From Acetobacter persici JCM 25330 (GTDB lineage: Bacteria; Pseudomonadota; Alphaproteobacteria; Acetobacterales; Acetobacteraceae), in assembly GCF_000613905.1 (NCBI RefSeq), contig NZ_BAJW01000014.1:1-60115 (forward strand): a stretch of 60,115 bases of DNA. Direction: 5' to 3'. Position numbers and translations under genes: made by a program. The notes below the pieces were generated by a model. The model was not told where the DNA came from. It worked only from the letters and a program-made list of their open reading frames with translations, and searched no databases. Positions 9,772-19,601 of this stretch are shown piece by piece (position 1 is the stretch's first letter; each line of letters starts with the position of its first letter).

Positions 9772-10620
9772 ATGAATTCAGGACGGAACGGTGCACGGCT
9801 CCGCCCCCGCAGTCAGGCACATACGGGTCAGACTCGGGTAGGCTCATCGGCCCAGCGCCGTTTTTCCTCACGCGGCTCTGTACTGGTCGCAACCCTTGTC
9901 GCCCTGACGGGGTGCAGCGCCATCAAGGCCCCTGTGCCCAAAGACCCGGACGCCCTTGAGGAATACAAGCAGGCGAATGACCCGTACGAGCCGCTGAACC
10001 GCAAAGTCTATAACCTGACCATGACGGTCGATCACTGGGTGCTGCGCCCGGCGGCCAAAGCCTATGTCTGGGCCGTGCCGCGCCCTGTCCGGAATTCTCT
10101 GGGCAACATGATCACCACCATGAACGAACCCTCCGTGTTCTTTAACGATGTCGGCGCAGGCAAACCGCGCCGCGCGGGGGATGCTTTCGTGCGGTGGTGC
10201 ATCAATATGTCTGTTGGTATTGGCGGGCTGATCGATGTCGCCAAAATGGCCGGGTATCCGCATCATGATAATGATGCCGGCATGACGCTGGCCAACTGGG
10301 GCATCCCCTCCGGCCCGTATCTGTTCCTGCCCATGGGCCCGTCCTCCTTCCGTGATGGCATCGGCTACGGGATTGATCAGGGCCTGTCCCCCTGGAACTA
10401 TGTTCCGCGCGGCTACGGGCTGATCAGCTTCAACTGGGCCTATAATATGATGGGGGTTGTGCACGGCCGCTCCACGCATCTGGATGAACTGGATGCCCTG
10501 CAGCGTGACGCACTGGACCCCTACGCAACCATCCGCAGCGCCTATCAGCAACAGCGGAAGGCGCAGGCCGAGGCGATTAAAAATGATAATCGCGCTACCG
10601 TGCCCGCCTGGTACCACTAA
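9772..10620 (+). CDS. mlaA: MlaA/VacJ outer-membrane lipoprotein
   Basis: A 282-residue protein of the VacJ family that removes misplaced phospholipids from the outer leaflet of the outer membrane. I start at ATG 9772 (MNSGRNGARL) rather than the longer frame. A basic N-terminus leads to a lipoprotein signal ending in the lipobox LTGC (VALTGCSAIKAP). Then come NDPYEPLNRKVYNLT and a family core with EPSVFFNDVGAG, GIPSGPYLFLPMGPSS and DALQRDALDPYATIRSAY. The next gene is mlaC, so both parts act in one lipid-transport pathway. The MlaFEDB inner-membrane complex is not in the window. Confidence 0.93.
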   Translation: MNSGRNGARLRPRSQAHTGQTRVGSSAQRRFSSRGSVLVATLVALTGCSAIKAPVPKDPDALEEYKQANDPYEPLNRKVYNLTMTVDHWVLRPAAKAYVWAVPRPVRNSLGNMITTMNEPSVFFNDVGAGKPRRAGDAFVRWCINMSVGIGGLIDVAKMAGYPHHDNDAGMTLANWGIPSGPYLFLPMGPSSFRDGIGYGIDQGLSPWNYVPRGYGLISFNWAYNMMGVVHGRSTHLDELDALQRDALDPYATIRSAYQQQRKAQAEAIKNDNRATVPAWYH

Positions 10621-10642
10621 AAACAACAAGGATAGCGCCGAC

Positions 10643-11269
10643 ATGAAATTTCTTTCCAGCCGTCGCCTTGTGACCGGGGCTCTCGCACTGCTTTGTGCTG
10701 GCAGTCTTTCTGTTCTGCCCGCCCGTGCGGCTGAAGGCACACGTCAGTTTATTGAAACTTTCGGCACCAAGCTCGTCACAATCGTGAACAGTCAGGTCTC
10801 GCTATCAGAAAAAAAGGCCCGCGTTCTGCCGCTGATCCAGCAGGATGTGGATATTGACGCCATTGGCCGCTACTGCCTTGGCCGCTACTGGAAACTGGCC
10901 ACGCCGGAACAGCAGAAGCAGTATCTCGGCCTGTTCCATGAAGTGCTGGTTAACGCCATTACCGATAAGCTGGGCGACTATCGTGGCGTCAGCTTCACCA
11001 TTGGTGCGATCTCCAAATCTGGTGAAGACGATTCTGTTGAGGCGACTCTGATCCGCCCGCAGCAGCCCCCGGCTGCCATGCAGTGGATTGTCAGCCATAA
11101 CGGCGGCGCCCCGAAAGTGGTGGACGTAGTGGGTGAAGGCGCCAGCCTGCGCCTGACGCAGCGTCAGGACTATTCTTCCTACATCGCCCGCAATGGCGGC
11201 AATATTGATGCCCTGCTGAGCGCCCTGAAGCGCCAGATCGAGCACCATTCCGCAGCAACGACCAACTAA
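10643..11269 (+). CDS. mlaC: MlaC-type phospholipid-binding periplasmic protein
   Basis: 208 residues with a Sec signal peptide (hydrophobic ALALLCAGSLSVLPARAAEG, cut probably after ARA). The mature part has the Ttg2D/MlaC pattern: FIETFGTKLVTIV, DVDIDAIGRYCLGRYW, FHEVLVNAITDKLGDYRG and the end DYSSYIARNGGNIDALLSAL. It carries phospholipids between MlaA and the inner-membrane ABC complex. ATG 10643 has AAGGAT upstream; it lies 22 bases after mlaA and is followed by a strong terminator. Confidence 0.92.
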   Translation: MKFLSSRRLVTGALALLCAGSLSVLPARAAEGTRQFIETFGTKLVTIVNSQVSLSEKKARVLPLIQQDVDIDAIGRYCLGRYWKLATPEQQKQYLGLFHEVLVNAITDKLGDYRGVSFTIGAISKSGEDDSVEATLIRPQQPPAAMQWIVSHNGGAPKVVDVVGEGASLRLTQRQDYSSYIARNGGNIDALLSALKRQIEHHSAATTN

Positions 11270-11310
11270 GCCACCGCTGCCTAATCGGTCGGCAGACACC
11301 GATACAAAAA

Positions 11311-11336
11311 GGGCACCTCCCGGGGTGCCCTTTTTT
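11311..11336 (+). terminator. Rho-independent terminator after mlaA-mlaC
   Basis: A GC-rich hairpin with stem GGGCACC/GGTGCCC (11311-11317 and 11324-11330), loop TCCCGG and six T residues. Five A residues precede it, so it could also serve the opposite strand, where the GNAT gene ends at 11411. Confidence 0.92.
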
Positions 11337-11410
11337 AATACCTGCGTTCCAGCACACGCGCCTGTACAAATCCCACAGGCCGCCCCGGCCCCGGACGCCT
11401 CCCCCGGAGG

Positions 11411-11944
11411 TCAGCCCCGCACGCTTTCATAGACCAGCATGGTCTGGCCATCCCGCGGGAAAGTCTCATACACACGCATACCAATCCCACCCAGAATGGT
11501 GCGGGACGCAAGATTACTCTCCTTGGCGACGGCAATAATCCGCTTTACGCCAGCATCATGCGTAAAGTTGAGGGCCGCGTTGGCAGCCTCCCGCGCAATG
11601 CCGCGCCCGCTGGCCCACGGATACAGCGCAAAGCGTAACCCGAAGCCGCGCCCGTCTGGCCTGTCGTGGATGCCGGTCATGCCCACAAACTGGTCCTGTT
11701 CCCGAATAGTAAAAATCCCGACCCGGTGGCAGGCCCAGAAGGCGATATCGTCCGCCATTTCCTGCTCGGCCTTCTGGCGTGTGCACACCCCGCCGAGCAT
11801 CTGGCCAAACGCGCCGCCATCCGCCTTCAACGCCGCCATATCATCCATATCCCGCCATGTGACGGGTTGCAGCATGAGCCGCCCGGTTCTGACTGAGCGG
11901 GCCGTCAGCATGGCAGCGCCTGCGCCAGAACGCAGAAACGCCAC
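11411..11944 (-). CDS. GNAT family N-acetyltransferase (RimJ/RimL-like)
   Basis: A 177-residue acetyl-CoA-dependent N-acetyltransferase. The N-terminal beta strand RTGRLMLQPVTWRD, the core FVGMTGIHDRP and FALYPWASGRGIAREAANAAL (acetyl-CoA loop region with GRGIA), and KRIIAVAKESNLASRTIL then LGGIGM are the usual GNAT blocks of the RimJ/RimL subgroup. An internal ATG at 11911 (MLTARSVRT) is a possible start and would place the RTGRL strand at the usual distance. Substrate unknown. It is transcribed towards the mla terminator. Confidence 0.87.
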   Translation of the reverse strand: MAFLRSGAGAAMLTARSVRTGRLMLQPVTWRDMDDMAALKADGGAFGQMLGGVCTRQKAEQEMADDIAFWACHRVGIFTIREQDQFVGMTGIHDRPDGRGFGLRFALYPWASGRGIAREAANAALNFTHDAGVKRIIAVAKESNLASRTILGGIGMRVYETFPRDGQTMLVYESVRG

Positions 11945-12032
11945 CGGAGAAGCCCCCTGCAGCGTGTCCTGTTGTTCTGTCCTGAAGGGGCTTCAGATGA
12001 TGGATGCCGCATCAGACATCCACCCAGCCTGA

Positions 12033-13711
12033 TCAGCGGGAGATTGGCCGGTACCGGATACGGCCCGGTTCCGTCGCATCCGGGCCCAGGCGACGGCGCT
12101 TGTCTTCCTCATAAGCCTGGAAGTTCCCTTCAAACCATTCGACGTGAGAATCCCCTTCAAACGCCAGAATATGGGTTGCCAGACGGTCAAGGAACCAGCG
12201 GTCATGGGTAATGACCACGGCACAACCGGGGAATTCACCCAGAGCCTCTTCCAGCGCACGCAGGGTATCGACGTCCAGATCGTTGGTTGGTTCGTCCAGC
12301 AGCAGCACGTTGCTTTCCTGCCGCAGCATCTTGGCCAGATGCACGCGGTTGCGCTCACCACCCGAAAGAATACCGACCTTTTTCTGCTGGTCAGACCCTT
12401 TGAAGTTGAACGCACCCACATAAGCGCGGGAGGGCACAGCCCGTTTACCGAGATAGATCACATCCGTGCCGCCGGAAATTTCTTCCCACACGGTCTTGTT
12501 CGGGTCCAGATCATCACGGGACTGGTCAACATAGCCCAGCTTTACGGTCTCGCCGATTTTCAGCTCACCCGCATCCGGCTTTTCTGCCCCGACAATCATT
12601 TTGAACAGGTGGATTTACCGGCACCGTTCGGGCCGATCACCCCCACAATGCCACCCGGCGGCAGCTTGAAGCTGAGATCATCAATCAGCAGACGATCGCC
12701 AAAGCCTTTGCTGAGGTGGTCGGCCTCAATCACCGTGCCACCCAGACGCGGGCCGGGGGCGATAACAATGTCCGCCACCCCGTTCTGCTTTTCCGCACTC
12801 TGGGCCAGCATTTCCTCATACCGCGCGATACGGGATTTGCTCTTGGCCTGACGCGCCTTCGGGCTGGAGCCAATCCACTCCTGCTCGGCAGCCAGCGCAC
12901 GCTGGCGGGCACTTTCTTCCTTTTCTTCCTGCGCCAGACGCTTGCGCTTCTGCTCCAGCCAGGAGGAATAATTGCCTTCAAACGGAATGCCGCGCCCGCG
13001 CTCGATTTCCAGAATCCAGTTGGTCACGTTGTCCAGGAAGTAACGGTCATGGGTAATGACCATCACGGTGCCCGGATAATCGTGCAGCGTCTTTTCCAGC
13101 CATGCCACGCTTTCTGCGTCCAGATGGTTGGTTGGTTCGTCCAGCAGCAGAATGTCGGGCTTTTCAATCAGCAGGCGGCACAGCGCCACGCGGCGGCGTT
13201 CCCCGCCGGAAAGCTTGTCCACGGGGCTGTCAGCAGGCGGGCAGCGCAGGGCGTCCAGCGCGATTTCCAGCTTGCGGTCCAGCTCCCAGCCATCGCCTGC
13301 GTCAATTTTTTCCTGCAGGTCAGCCTGTTCGGCCAGCAGGGTGTTCATTTCCTCATCGCTCATCGGCTCGGCGAAGCGCATGGAAATTTCGTTAAAACGA
13401 TCCACGGCCTTTTTCAGGTCACCAAAGCCCAGAGCCACGTTCTCGCCAACCGTCAGCTTGGGGTCGAGCTGGGGCTCCTGCTCCAGATAGCCCACGCGCA
13501 CGCCTTCAGCGGCCCAGGCTTCCCCGCCATATTCCTTATCAATCCCGGCCATGATCTTGAGCAGCGTGGATTTACCCGCGCCGTTCACGCCCAGAACGCC
13601 GATTTTCACACCCGGCAGGAAGGACAGCGTAATGCCTTTGAAGACCTCACGCCCACCCGGATAGGACTTGGTCAGGTCCTTCATCACATAGACGTATTGA
13701 TAAGATGCCAT
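12033..13711 (-). CDS. ettA: Energy-dependent translational throttle protein EttA (ABC-F), one frameshift
   Basis: An ABC-F ATPase that binds the ribosomal E site and gates entry into elongation according to energy state. First ATPase domain: [39 protein letters not shown]; then the linker with [12 protein letters not shown]-like helices and [13 protein letters not shown]; second domain: [39 protein letters not shown]. One G (plus strand) is missing near 12609, inside the second Walker A loop; restoring it gives [16 protein letters not shown] and a protein of about 560 residues, normal for EttA. Highly conserved, so a true inactivation is unlikely. Confidence 0.95.
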
Positions 13712-13775
13712 GAGATGACCTCCGTGAAGTGGACTGGTAAGAACCGTCGGATGGACGAGATAAGGCGAAAACGCC

Positions 13776-13849
13776 TGCGCCCGGCAGGACTTGAACCCGC
13801 AACCAAGCCGTTATGAGCGGCCCGCTCTAACCAATTGAGCTACGGGCGC
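13776..13849 (-). tRNA. tRNA-Ile (anticodon CAU, lysidine-type)
   Basis: The minus strand folds as a standard cloverleaf: acceptor GCGCCCG/CGGGCGC, D arm GCTC...GAGC, anticodon arm GGCCG-CTCATAA-CGGCT and T arm GCGGG-TTCAAGT-CCTGC. The anticodon CAU alone could mean Met or Ile. The variable region TTGGTT and overall resemblance to the minor isoleucine tRNA favour tRNA-Ile2, whose C34 is converted to lysidine by TilS to read AUA. CCA is not encoded. Confidence 0.85.
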
Positions 13850-14003
13850 GCAGGCGGCTTCCTGATTACGCAATCACACACATTTGGCAAGGGTGCAGAG
13901 CCGGAAAAACCACCCCGACAGCGTTATCCTGTTACGACTTGGCAAGTTGCAGCGTGACAGATAGGGTCTGCCCATCCGTATTTTTAGTGCTGGAGCAGCC
14001 CTT

Positions 14004-14528
14004 ATGGACGTCTCAAAACTTTCCCCCGGCAAAGACGTGCCGTTCGATATCAACGTTGTTATTGAAATCCCGCAGGGATCTTCCGTTAAATACGAGATCG
14101 ACAAGGAAAGCGGTGCCCTGTTTGTAGACCGCTTCCTGTTTACGCCCATGGCCTACCCGACGGCTTACGGCTTTATCCCCGGCACGCTGGCTGCCGATGG
14201 GGACCCGACGGACGCACTAGTGCTGACCCCGACGGACGTCGTGCCCGGCTCCGTGATTCGCGCCCGTCCCATCGGCGTGCTGAAAATGGAAGACGAATCC
14301 GGTCAGGACGAAAAAATCATCTGCGTCCCGCATGACAAGATTCACCCGCTGTACAGCAAGGTGCAGACGGTAGACGACCTTCCGGAAATCACCGTGAAAG
14401 CCATTGAACACTTCTTCACCCGCTACAAGGATCTGGAACCCGGCAAATGGGTGAAGGTCACCGGCTGGGGCACGAAGGAAGAGGCAGGCGAGTTCATCCG
14501 CAGCGCTCTGACAGCAGGCAGCAAATAA
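14004..14528 (+). CDS. ppa: Inorganic pyrophosphatase
   Basis: A 174-residue family I soluble pyrophosphatase that hydrolyses PPi and pulls biosynthetic reactions forward. Visible active-site elements: [15 protein letters not shown] with the Glu/Lys pair, [22 protein letters not shown] with the metal-binding aspartates, [14 protein letters not shown] and a lysine-rich C-terminal part ([17 protein letters not shown]). It is transcribed alone and followed by a terminator. Confidence 0.97.
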   Translation: MDVSKLSPGKDVPFDINVVIEIPQGSSVKYEIDKESGALFVDRFLFTPMAYPTAYGFIPGTLAADGDPTDALVLTPTDVVPGSVIRARPIGVLKMEDESGQDEKIICVPHDKIHPLYSKVQTVDDLPEITVKAIEHFFTRYKDLEPGKWVKVTGWGTKEEAGEFIRSALTAGSK

Positions 14529-14587
14529 TCCAACCTTTCCTCTGAGGGCCTCACCGCCTGAAGAAGAGAAAAACGGGGTTGTTTCAG

Positions 14588-14622
14588 ACCGGAGGCCGCC
14601 GACTGGCAGCCTCCGGTTTTTT
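14588..14622 (+). terminator. Rho-independent terminator after ppa
   Basis: Stem ACCGGAGGC (14588-14596) pairs with GCCTCCGGT (14609-14617), a 12-base loop separates them, and six T residues follow. It lies about 60 bases after the ppa stop. Confidence 0.9.
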
Positions 14623-14749
14623 ATGCCCGGAAACATCTCCATCCCACACCCAAGGTGTGAAATATCTTCCTGAAATATAGGATTATCAAAGCGTCAATAT
14701 GAGGCGAGTCTTCAGGCACCCCGCATCCTGAAAAGACACGGCTCACCAC

Positions 14750-15580
14750 ATGACGACTCTCCAGCGCCAGACACCACACACCGCCCTGCCCCGGCAGCCC
14801 GTGCTGTTTCTGCCGCATGGCGGCGGCCCGTGCTTTTTCATGGACTGGCCGGAAACATGGGACCACATGGCGGCTTTCCTGCGGGGCGTTAGCCAGACGC
14901 TCCCGCAAAAACCGGATGCCATTCTGGTGGTCTCCGGCCATTGGGAAACAGCGGTTCCAACCGTCACCACGGCTGCCCAGCCGCCGCTGATTTATGACTA
15001 TTACGGCTTTCCGCCCCATACCTATCATCTGCGCTACCCCGCACCGGGTTCTCCGGCGCTGGCGGCACAGGTGCAGGCGTTGCTGACCGCTGCGGGGATT
15101 CCCAACGCGGCAGATGCGGAACGCGGGCTGGACCACGGGGTTTTCATCCCCTTCATGCTCGCGTTTGAGGCCGCCGACATCCCGGTTGTGGAACTGTCCC
15201 TCCAGAACACACTGGACCCTGCGGCGCATTTGCGCATCGGGCAGGCACTGGCCCCGCTGCGGGACCAGAATGTGCTGCTTGTGGGTACAGGGCTGACTTA
15301 CCACAATCTGCGTCACTTCATGGGGGAAGACCCGCAGTCCAACGCGGCTTCTCACACGTTTGACGCATGGCTTACCGCCGCACTCTGCGCACCGGAAGCC
15401 GAACGCACCGCGGCGCTGACACACTGGGAAACCGCGCCCGCTGCCCGCATCTGCCACCCCAGAGAAGAGCATCTGCTCCCCCTGATGGTCGCAGCCGGGG
15501 CCGCAGGAGCAGACTCTGGCGTTCAGATCTACCGGGACACCGTGATGGGCAAAGCCCTTTCCGGCTTCCGGTTTGGTTAG
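14750..15580 (+). CDS. LigB-type class III extradiol dioxygenase (DODA/YgiD family)
   Basis: 276 residues. The family opens aromatic rings or resembles 4,5-DOPA extradiol dioxygenase and uses a histidine-bound non-haem metal. Candidate metal histidines are in FLPHGGGPC, VVSGHWE and the later LDHGVFIPFMLAF; other family blocks are YDYYGFPPHTYHLRYPAPG and LLVGTGLTYHNLRHF, and the end HPREEHLLPLMVA. No pathway partners sit next to it, so substrate is unknown. Confidence 0.9.
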   Translation: MTTLQRQTPHTALPRQPVLFLPHGGGPCFFMDWPETWDHMAAFLRGVSQTLPQKPDAILVVSGHWETAVPTVTTAAQPPLIYDYYGFPPHTYHLRYPAPGSPALAAQVQALLTAAGIPNAADAERGLDHGVFIPFMLAFEAADIPVVELSLQNTLDPAAHLRIGQALAPLRDQNVLLVGTGLTYHNLRHFMGEDPQSNAASHTFDAWLTAALCAPEAERTAALTHWETAPAARICHPREEHLLPLMVAAGAAGADSGVQIYRDTVMGKALSGFRFG

Positions 15581-15683
15581 CCCGCATTCGTTTAACGGGC
15601 AGAATTTTCAGAACGCCTCCCTTTTGCACGCGTTTCTGACCTGCCTTCTCACTCCTTCTCAAAAAAACAGGATCACCTTACTC

Positions 15684-16292
15684 ATGCGCACTCTGTCATT
15701 CGCTTCTGCTTTTTCCGCTCTGGGTCTTGTGGCTGCTCTGTCCACAGCGCAGGCCGCCACCGCCCCGCAGGATGTGCAGTCAGGCACCTATCAGGTTGAA
15801 ACCTCCCACACGCAGGTCACATTCTCCCTGCTGCATTTCGGCTTTACCGAATATTCCGGCCTTTTTTCCGGGGCGACCGGCTCCCTCACCTACGACCCGG
15901 CGCATCCGGCCGCTTCAAAACTGAACGTCTCCATCCCGGTTGCAAGCGTGCAGACCACCAGCGCGAAACTGACGGATGAACTGCACGGGGCTGACTGGTT
16001 TGACGCCGCCCGCTACCCGGCAGCCACCTTCGTGTCCACCAAAGTCGTTCCGACCAGCGCTGGCACAGCCGATGTGACGGGCAACTTCACGCTGCACGGC
16101 ATCACAAAGCCCCTCACCCTGCACGTGCGTTACGTCGGTGCTGGTATCAACCCGATGGATAAAGCCTACACCGTTGGCTTTCAGGCGACCGGCACCCTGA
16201 AACGCAGCGCCTTTGGCGTAAAAACCTACGTGCCGATGGTGGGGGATGACGTTACCCTCTCCATCGCCGGTGCGTTTGAAAAACAGAACTGA
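15684..16292 (+). CDS. YceI family periplasmic protein
   Basis: 202 residues starting at ATG 15684, with a clear Sec signal peptide (FASAFSALGLVAALSTAQAA). The mature part is the YceI lipocalin-like barrel: GTYQVETSHTQVTFSLLHFG, then GATGSLTYDP, DWFDAARYPAATFVS, VTGNFTLHGITKPLTL and KRSAFGVKTYVPMVGDDV. Such proteins bind isoprenoid or amphiphilic ligands such as polyprenols. A hairpin (GGAGGCT...GAGCCTCC, 16328-16352) follows but lacks a T run. Confidence 0.93.
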   Translation: MRTLSFASAFSALGLVAALSTAQAATAPQDVQSGTYQVETSHTQVTFSLLHFGFTEYSGLFSGATGSLTYDPAHPAASKLNVSIPVASVQTTSAKLTDELHGADWFDAARYPAATFVSTKVVPTSAGTADVTGNFTLHGITKPLTLHVRYVGAGINPMDKAYTVGFQATGTLKRSAFGVKTYVPMVGDDVTLSIAGAFEKQN

Positions 16293-16549
16293 GGCTATCC
16301 CCTCACCCCTCTGCGCCCGTGCAGACCGGAGGCTTCCCGAACGGGAGCCTCCACCCAACTCTCCGCCCTAAAAACATAAAGCCTCCAATATGTTACGGAG
16401 GATCAGCGTCTCCCACAGCAGGCAGACACAGGGCCTGCAAAAAAATTTTCATAATGCGTTATTTTTTTCGCGATGCCCGGTTGTCAAAGCTGAAAACATC
16501 GCTATAAGACGCGACATACCGACGCACACCACGGGTGAGCGTCTGGATT

Positions 16550-16626
<77 letters not shown>

Positions 16627-16791
16627 CTTTCCTTTAAAAATTCGTTTTCAAGAAAGTGGCGCGTGTCCCTCACGCTCTCGTTGCGACTTCCCCAAAACAA
16701 GTTCGATGCGACGTTGATTTTCGCACTCACGCGGAATCGTCACAGCTCTTGCCGAACCAGCTTGGCGCAGGCCGTTCCTGATTTTCCTTAC

Positions 16792-16838
16792 AAAAAAAAT
16801 CCGGCCCCCGCGGGCTTGGACGCCCCACAGAAGCCGGA
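16792..16838 (-). terminator. Rho-independent terminator after ahpD
   Basis: On the minus strand TCCGGC (16838-16833) pairs with GCCGGA (16805-16800) around a GC-rich loop and is followed by eight T residues (plus-strand A run 16792-16799). It lies about 50 bases after the ahpD stop. Confidence 0.8.
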
Positions 16839-16889
16839 CCTGAAACGCCGCATTCAAGGCATGCGGCCAGCCTGATCTGGAGAAGAGCG

Positions 16890-17417
16890 TTAGTCGCCGA
16901 GCGCTTCCGCAGCTTCCAGCGTAACCGCCACAGCATGGACCGTGGAGGCAACACGCACCGCAGTCTGGACAGCTTCGGCTCCAAGGGCATCCCGCACAAT
17001 CTTCTCATGGCTGGTCACGCACAGACCACAGCCATTGATTGCGGACACAGCGAGAGACCACAGCTCGAAATCTATTTTTTCCACACCGGGGCGACCAATA
17101 ACGCTCATACGCAGTTGCGCGGGCATTTTCTCATAGTCACCGCCCGCCATGTGCACAAAGCGGTAGTAGATATTGTTCATGCCCATAATGGCTGCGGCAG
17201 ATTTGGCAGCACTGAGCGCTTCGGGCATCAGCTTATCGGCAAATTCAGCAACAATCGCCTTCGTCACCGCATCATTGCGGGAGGCAATGGCTGATGCCAC
17301 AAATGTTCCGGCAAGCTGCTGGGGTGTGAGGGTCACATCATTCGCAAGAGACCCGAGATTCAGCCTCAGATCCTTTGCATAATCGGGAATACGATCCTTC
17401 AGAGCATCGATCGACAT
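16890..17417 (-). CDS. ahpD: Alkyl hydroperoxidase AhpD
   Basis: 175 residues from ATG 17417 ([19 protein letters not shown]). AhpD is a small helical disulfide reductase with low peroxidase activity that recycles AhpC. The active site is present as the C-x2-C with downstream histidine: [16 protein letters not shown] near residue 131. The block [18 protein letters not shown] and [13 protein letters not shown] fit the family. It follows ahpC by 203 bases and both run opposite to oxyR. Confidence 0.95.
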   Translation of the reverse strand: MSIDALKDRIPDYAKDLRLNLGSLANDVTLTPQQLAGTFVASAIASRNDAVTKAIVAEFADKLMPEALSAAKSAAAIMGMNNIYYRFVHMAGGDYEKMPAQLRMSVIGRPGVEKIDFELWSLAVSAINGCGLCVTSHEKIVRDALGAEAVQTAVRVASTVHAVAVTLEAAEALGD

Positions 17418-17620
17418 CAGTTTATCCGTATGAAAAGGGGAGGAATGGCGCTCTAGCGCGCCGCAGACGGGCTGAACCCGGTCTGGGAAGAGACCGTCTG
17501 ACCCAGCGGGACAACCCCATGGGACAGTCGCCCCTTGGGAAACCACGTGAGACGCCACATGGGAAGCACCGCGGGACGCCCCCAGTGGAGCGCCCTTAGG
17601 CCAGACGGAAGCCGTCAGGA

Positions 17621-18162
17621 TCAGACTTTGATAAAGTCGTCGCCTTTTTTCCAGTTACAGGGGCACAGCTCATCGCTCTGCAGCCCGTCAAGAATACGCA
17701 CGATTTCCTGCGGGTTACGACCAACGGACAGATCGTTGACAGAGACGTGACGGATCACGCCCTGCGGGTCCACAACAAAGGTCGCGCGCAGTGCAACGCC
17801 TGCCTCTTTGTGCATAACGCCCGTGCCTTCGGTCAGCTCGCGCTTGATGTCAGCCAGCATTGCAATCGGCAGATCTTTCAGATCGGCATTGTGCAGGCGC
17901 CAGTTGAGGTGCACGAATTCGCTGTCGATGGACACGCCGTACACAACGGCATCACGGTCAGCAAACTCTTTGGACAGTTTGCCGAATGCCACGATTTCCG
18001 TCGGGCAGACAAACGTGAAGTCTTTCGGCCAGAAGAAGACAATTTTCCACTTCCCAGCGTCGGACTTGTCAGAAATCTGGACGAAATCGCCCTTAAGGCC
18101 TCGGGGCCACCGGGAACGGCGGTCAGATCAAAGCTCGGAAACTTATCGCCAACGGTCAGCAT
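17621..18162 (-). CDS. ahpC: Alkyl hydroperoxide reductase subunit C (2-Cys peroxiredoxin), one frameshift
   Basis: About 181 residues from ATG 18162 ([19 protein letters not shown]). It reduces hydrogen peroxide and organic hydroperoxides. The frame breaks near 18094; adding one base to the TT run there (AAA GGG on the coding strand) joins [13 protein letters not shown] to [19 protein letters not shown], which holds the peroxidatic cysteine. The resolving cysteine is in [13 protein letters not shown] at the end. Its partner AhpD lies downstream and the regulator OxyR is encoded divergently. Confidence 0.94.
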
Positions 18163-18370
18163 AAGCTTGCTCCTTCTTGGGTTGCTTAACAGCTCCGACG
18201 GCACACAATACCGTCGTCGGGCATTATCTATGGCGCGGCCCGTCCATTCATGCCAATGAATATTTTATATCAAAACAATCGGAATGATCGATTACCCCTG
18301 CAAGGGCGTTTCAAAAATAAGATCATCCCAGACATGCTTAAACAGCCCTTGAAAAGACCGAGGTTCCACA
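18163..18370. promoter_or_regulatory. Divergent ahpC/oxyR control region
   Basis: This gap separates the starts of ahpC (minus) and oxyR (plus). It contains TTATCTATGGCG and an AT-rich stretch with ATTTTATATCAAAACAATC and a GATCGATTA dyad near 18287-18297. By analogy with other OxyR loci the regulator should bind here, but no clear match to ATAG-N7-CTAT repeats is visible, so the operator is placed by context only. Confidence 0.4.
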
Positions 18371-19312
18371 GTGCTTCCCCTCCCCTCCGCCCAGCAACTG
18401 CGCTACCTGATCGCACTGTCTGAACTGCGCCACTTCGGGCGGGCGGCAGCGGCCTGCGCGGTCACACAATCCACCTTATCCGCAGGCATCATGGCGCTGG
18501 AACGCCAGCTCGACTCCCAGTTGCTGGACCGCACGGTTGGCAAAAAGGTTGTGTTCACGCCGCTGGGGCATGAAATCGCCCTCAAGGGGCGGCAGGCGCT
18601 GGAAGCACTGGAAGCCGTCCCGCAGCTTGCTGTTGCCGCGCGCACCCCGCTGACCGGCCCCCTGCGGCTGGGGGTGATCCCGACCATCGGGCCGTTCCTG
18701 ATAGAACCGCTGGTCAAAATCATCCGCACGCGCTTCCCGCAACTCACCCTGTCCATTGCGGAAGACACAACCGAGCATCTGCTGGAAAAACTGGGGATCG
18801 GCCGGCTGGATATGCTGGTTCTGGCCATGCCCTGCCTGTGTGACACAGCGGAGACCATGCCCCTCTGGCGTGACCCGTTTCACGTTATCATGCCCGAGGA
18901 CCATCCTCTGGCGCGGCTGAACCATGTGCCGGTGGAACGGCTGGCGGACCAGCGCATGATTATGATGGAAGATGGCCACTGCCTGCGGGAGCAGACACTC
19001 GCTGTCTGCCGTCAGGGCCGGGAATGGCACGGCACGGAAGGAGAAAGCGACTCCACCTTCTCCGCCACATCCCTGCACACCATGGCGGAAATGGTCAGGC
19101 TGGGGCTTGGTATTGGCGTGATGCCGCTTCTGGCGCTGGAAGGCGGGATTCTGCGCGGGCATCCGGTAATCAGCCGCCCGCTGTCCGGCGGCCCGGTGTG
19201 GCGGACCATCGGGCTGGGCTGGCGGCCCCGTTCCCCCCGCTCGGACGATTTCAGAACACTGGCCAGCGCCTTTTCCAGCCTAGCGCCCCACCCGGCACAG
19301 CTTCAGGACTGA
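18371..19312 (+). CDS. oxyR: OxyR-type LysR regulator (hydrogen-peroxide sensor)
   Basis: 313 residues, GTG start. Residues 6-65 form the LysR helix-turn-helix ([19 protein letters not shown], then [14 protein letters not shown]). The sensing cysteines are spaced as in E. coli Oxy[15 protein letters not shown] has two cysteines nine positions apart, equivalent to C199 and C208, which form a disulfide on oxidation and switch on ahpC, katG and similar genes. Divergent from ahpC with a 208-base gap that must hold both promoters; I could not find a full four-part OxyR box by eye. Confidence 0.92.
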   Translation: MLPLPSAQQLRYLIALSELRHFGRAAAACAVTQSTLSAGIMALERQLDSQLLDRTVGKKVVFTPLGHEIALKGRQALEALEAVPQLAVAARTPLTGPLRLGVIPTIGPFLIEPLVKIIRTRFPQLTLSIAEDTTEHLLEKLGIGRLDMLVLAMPCLCDTAETMPLWRDPFHVIMPEDHPLARLNHVPVERLADQRMIMMEDGHCLREQTLAVCRQGREWHGTEGESDSTFSATSLHTMAEMVRLGLGIGVMPLLALEGGILRGHPVISRPLSGGPVWRTIGLGWRPRSPRSDDFRTLASAFSSLAPHPAQLQD

Positions 19313-19472
19313 GGGAGTATTTGAACAGACACGTGAGTCTGCTATAAAATCGCACCAGAACAAAACAATTTGTGGCCCTTTTCCGTGGAAAACATTGACT
19401 CGTACTGGCGGGGCCGGTATGTGCCGACACACCTTATTTCAATTCTTGAGCATCGGCGGAGAAAAGCGGGCC

Positions 19473-19598
19473 ATGAAAATCAGAAACAGCCTGAAATCAG
19501 CCAAGGTGCGCGATAAAGATTGCCGTGTCGTACGGCGTCGCGGCCGGGTTTATGTCATCAACAAGAAGAACCCGCGCATGAAGGCTCGTCAGGGCTGA
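19473..19598 (+). CDS. rpmJ: 50S ribosomal protein L36
   Basis: A 41-residue basic protein ([20 protein letters not shown], then [21 protein letters not shown] in shorter pieces) that is a clear L36 of the long, cysteine-poor type: only one cysteine remains of the zinc ribbon, so it is the zinc-independent form. Start ATG 19473 follows GGCGGAGAAA. It stands alone, outside the spc ribosomal operon, which is common for this paralogue type. Confidence 0.95.
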   Translation: MKIRNSLKSAKVRDKDCRVVRRRGRVYVINKKNPRMKARQG

Positions 19599-19601
19599 TT
19601 T

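Noticed and set aside
12716-13816. A 366-residue plus-strand frame opposite ettA
   Set aside because: Mirror of a conserved ABC-F gene, running into tRNA-Ile; no motif of its own.
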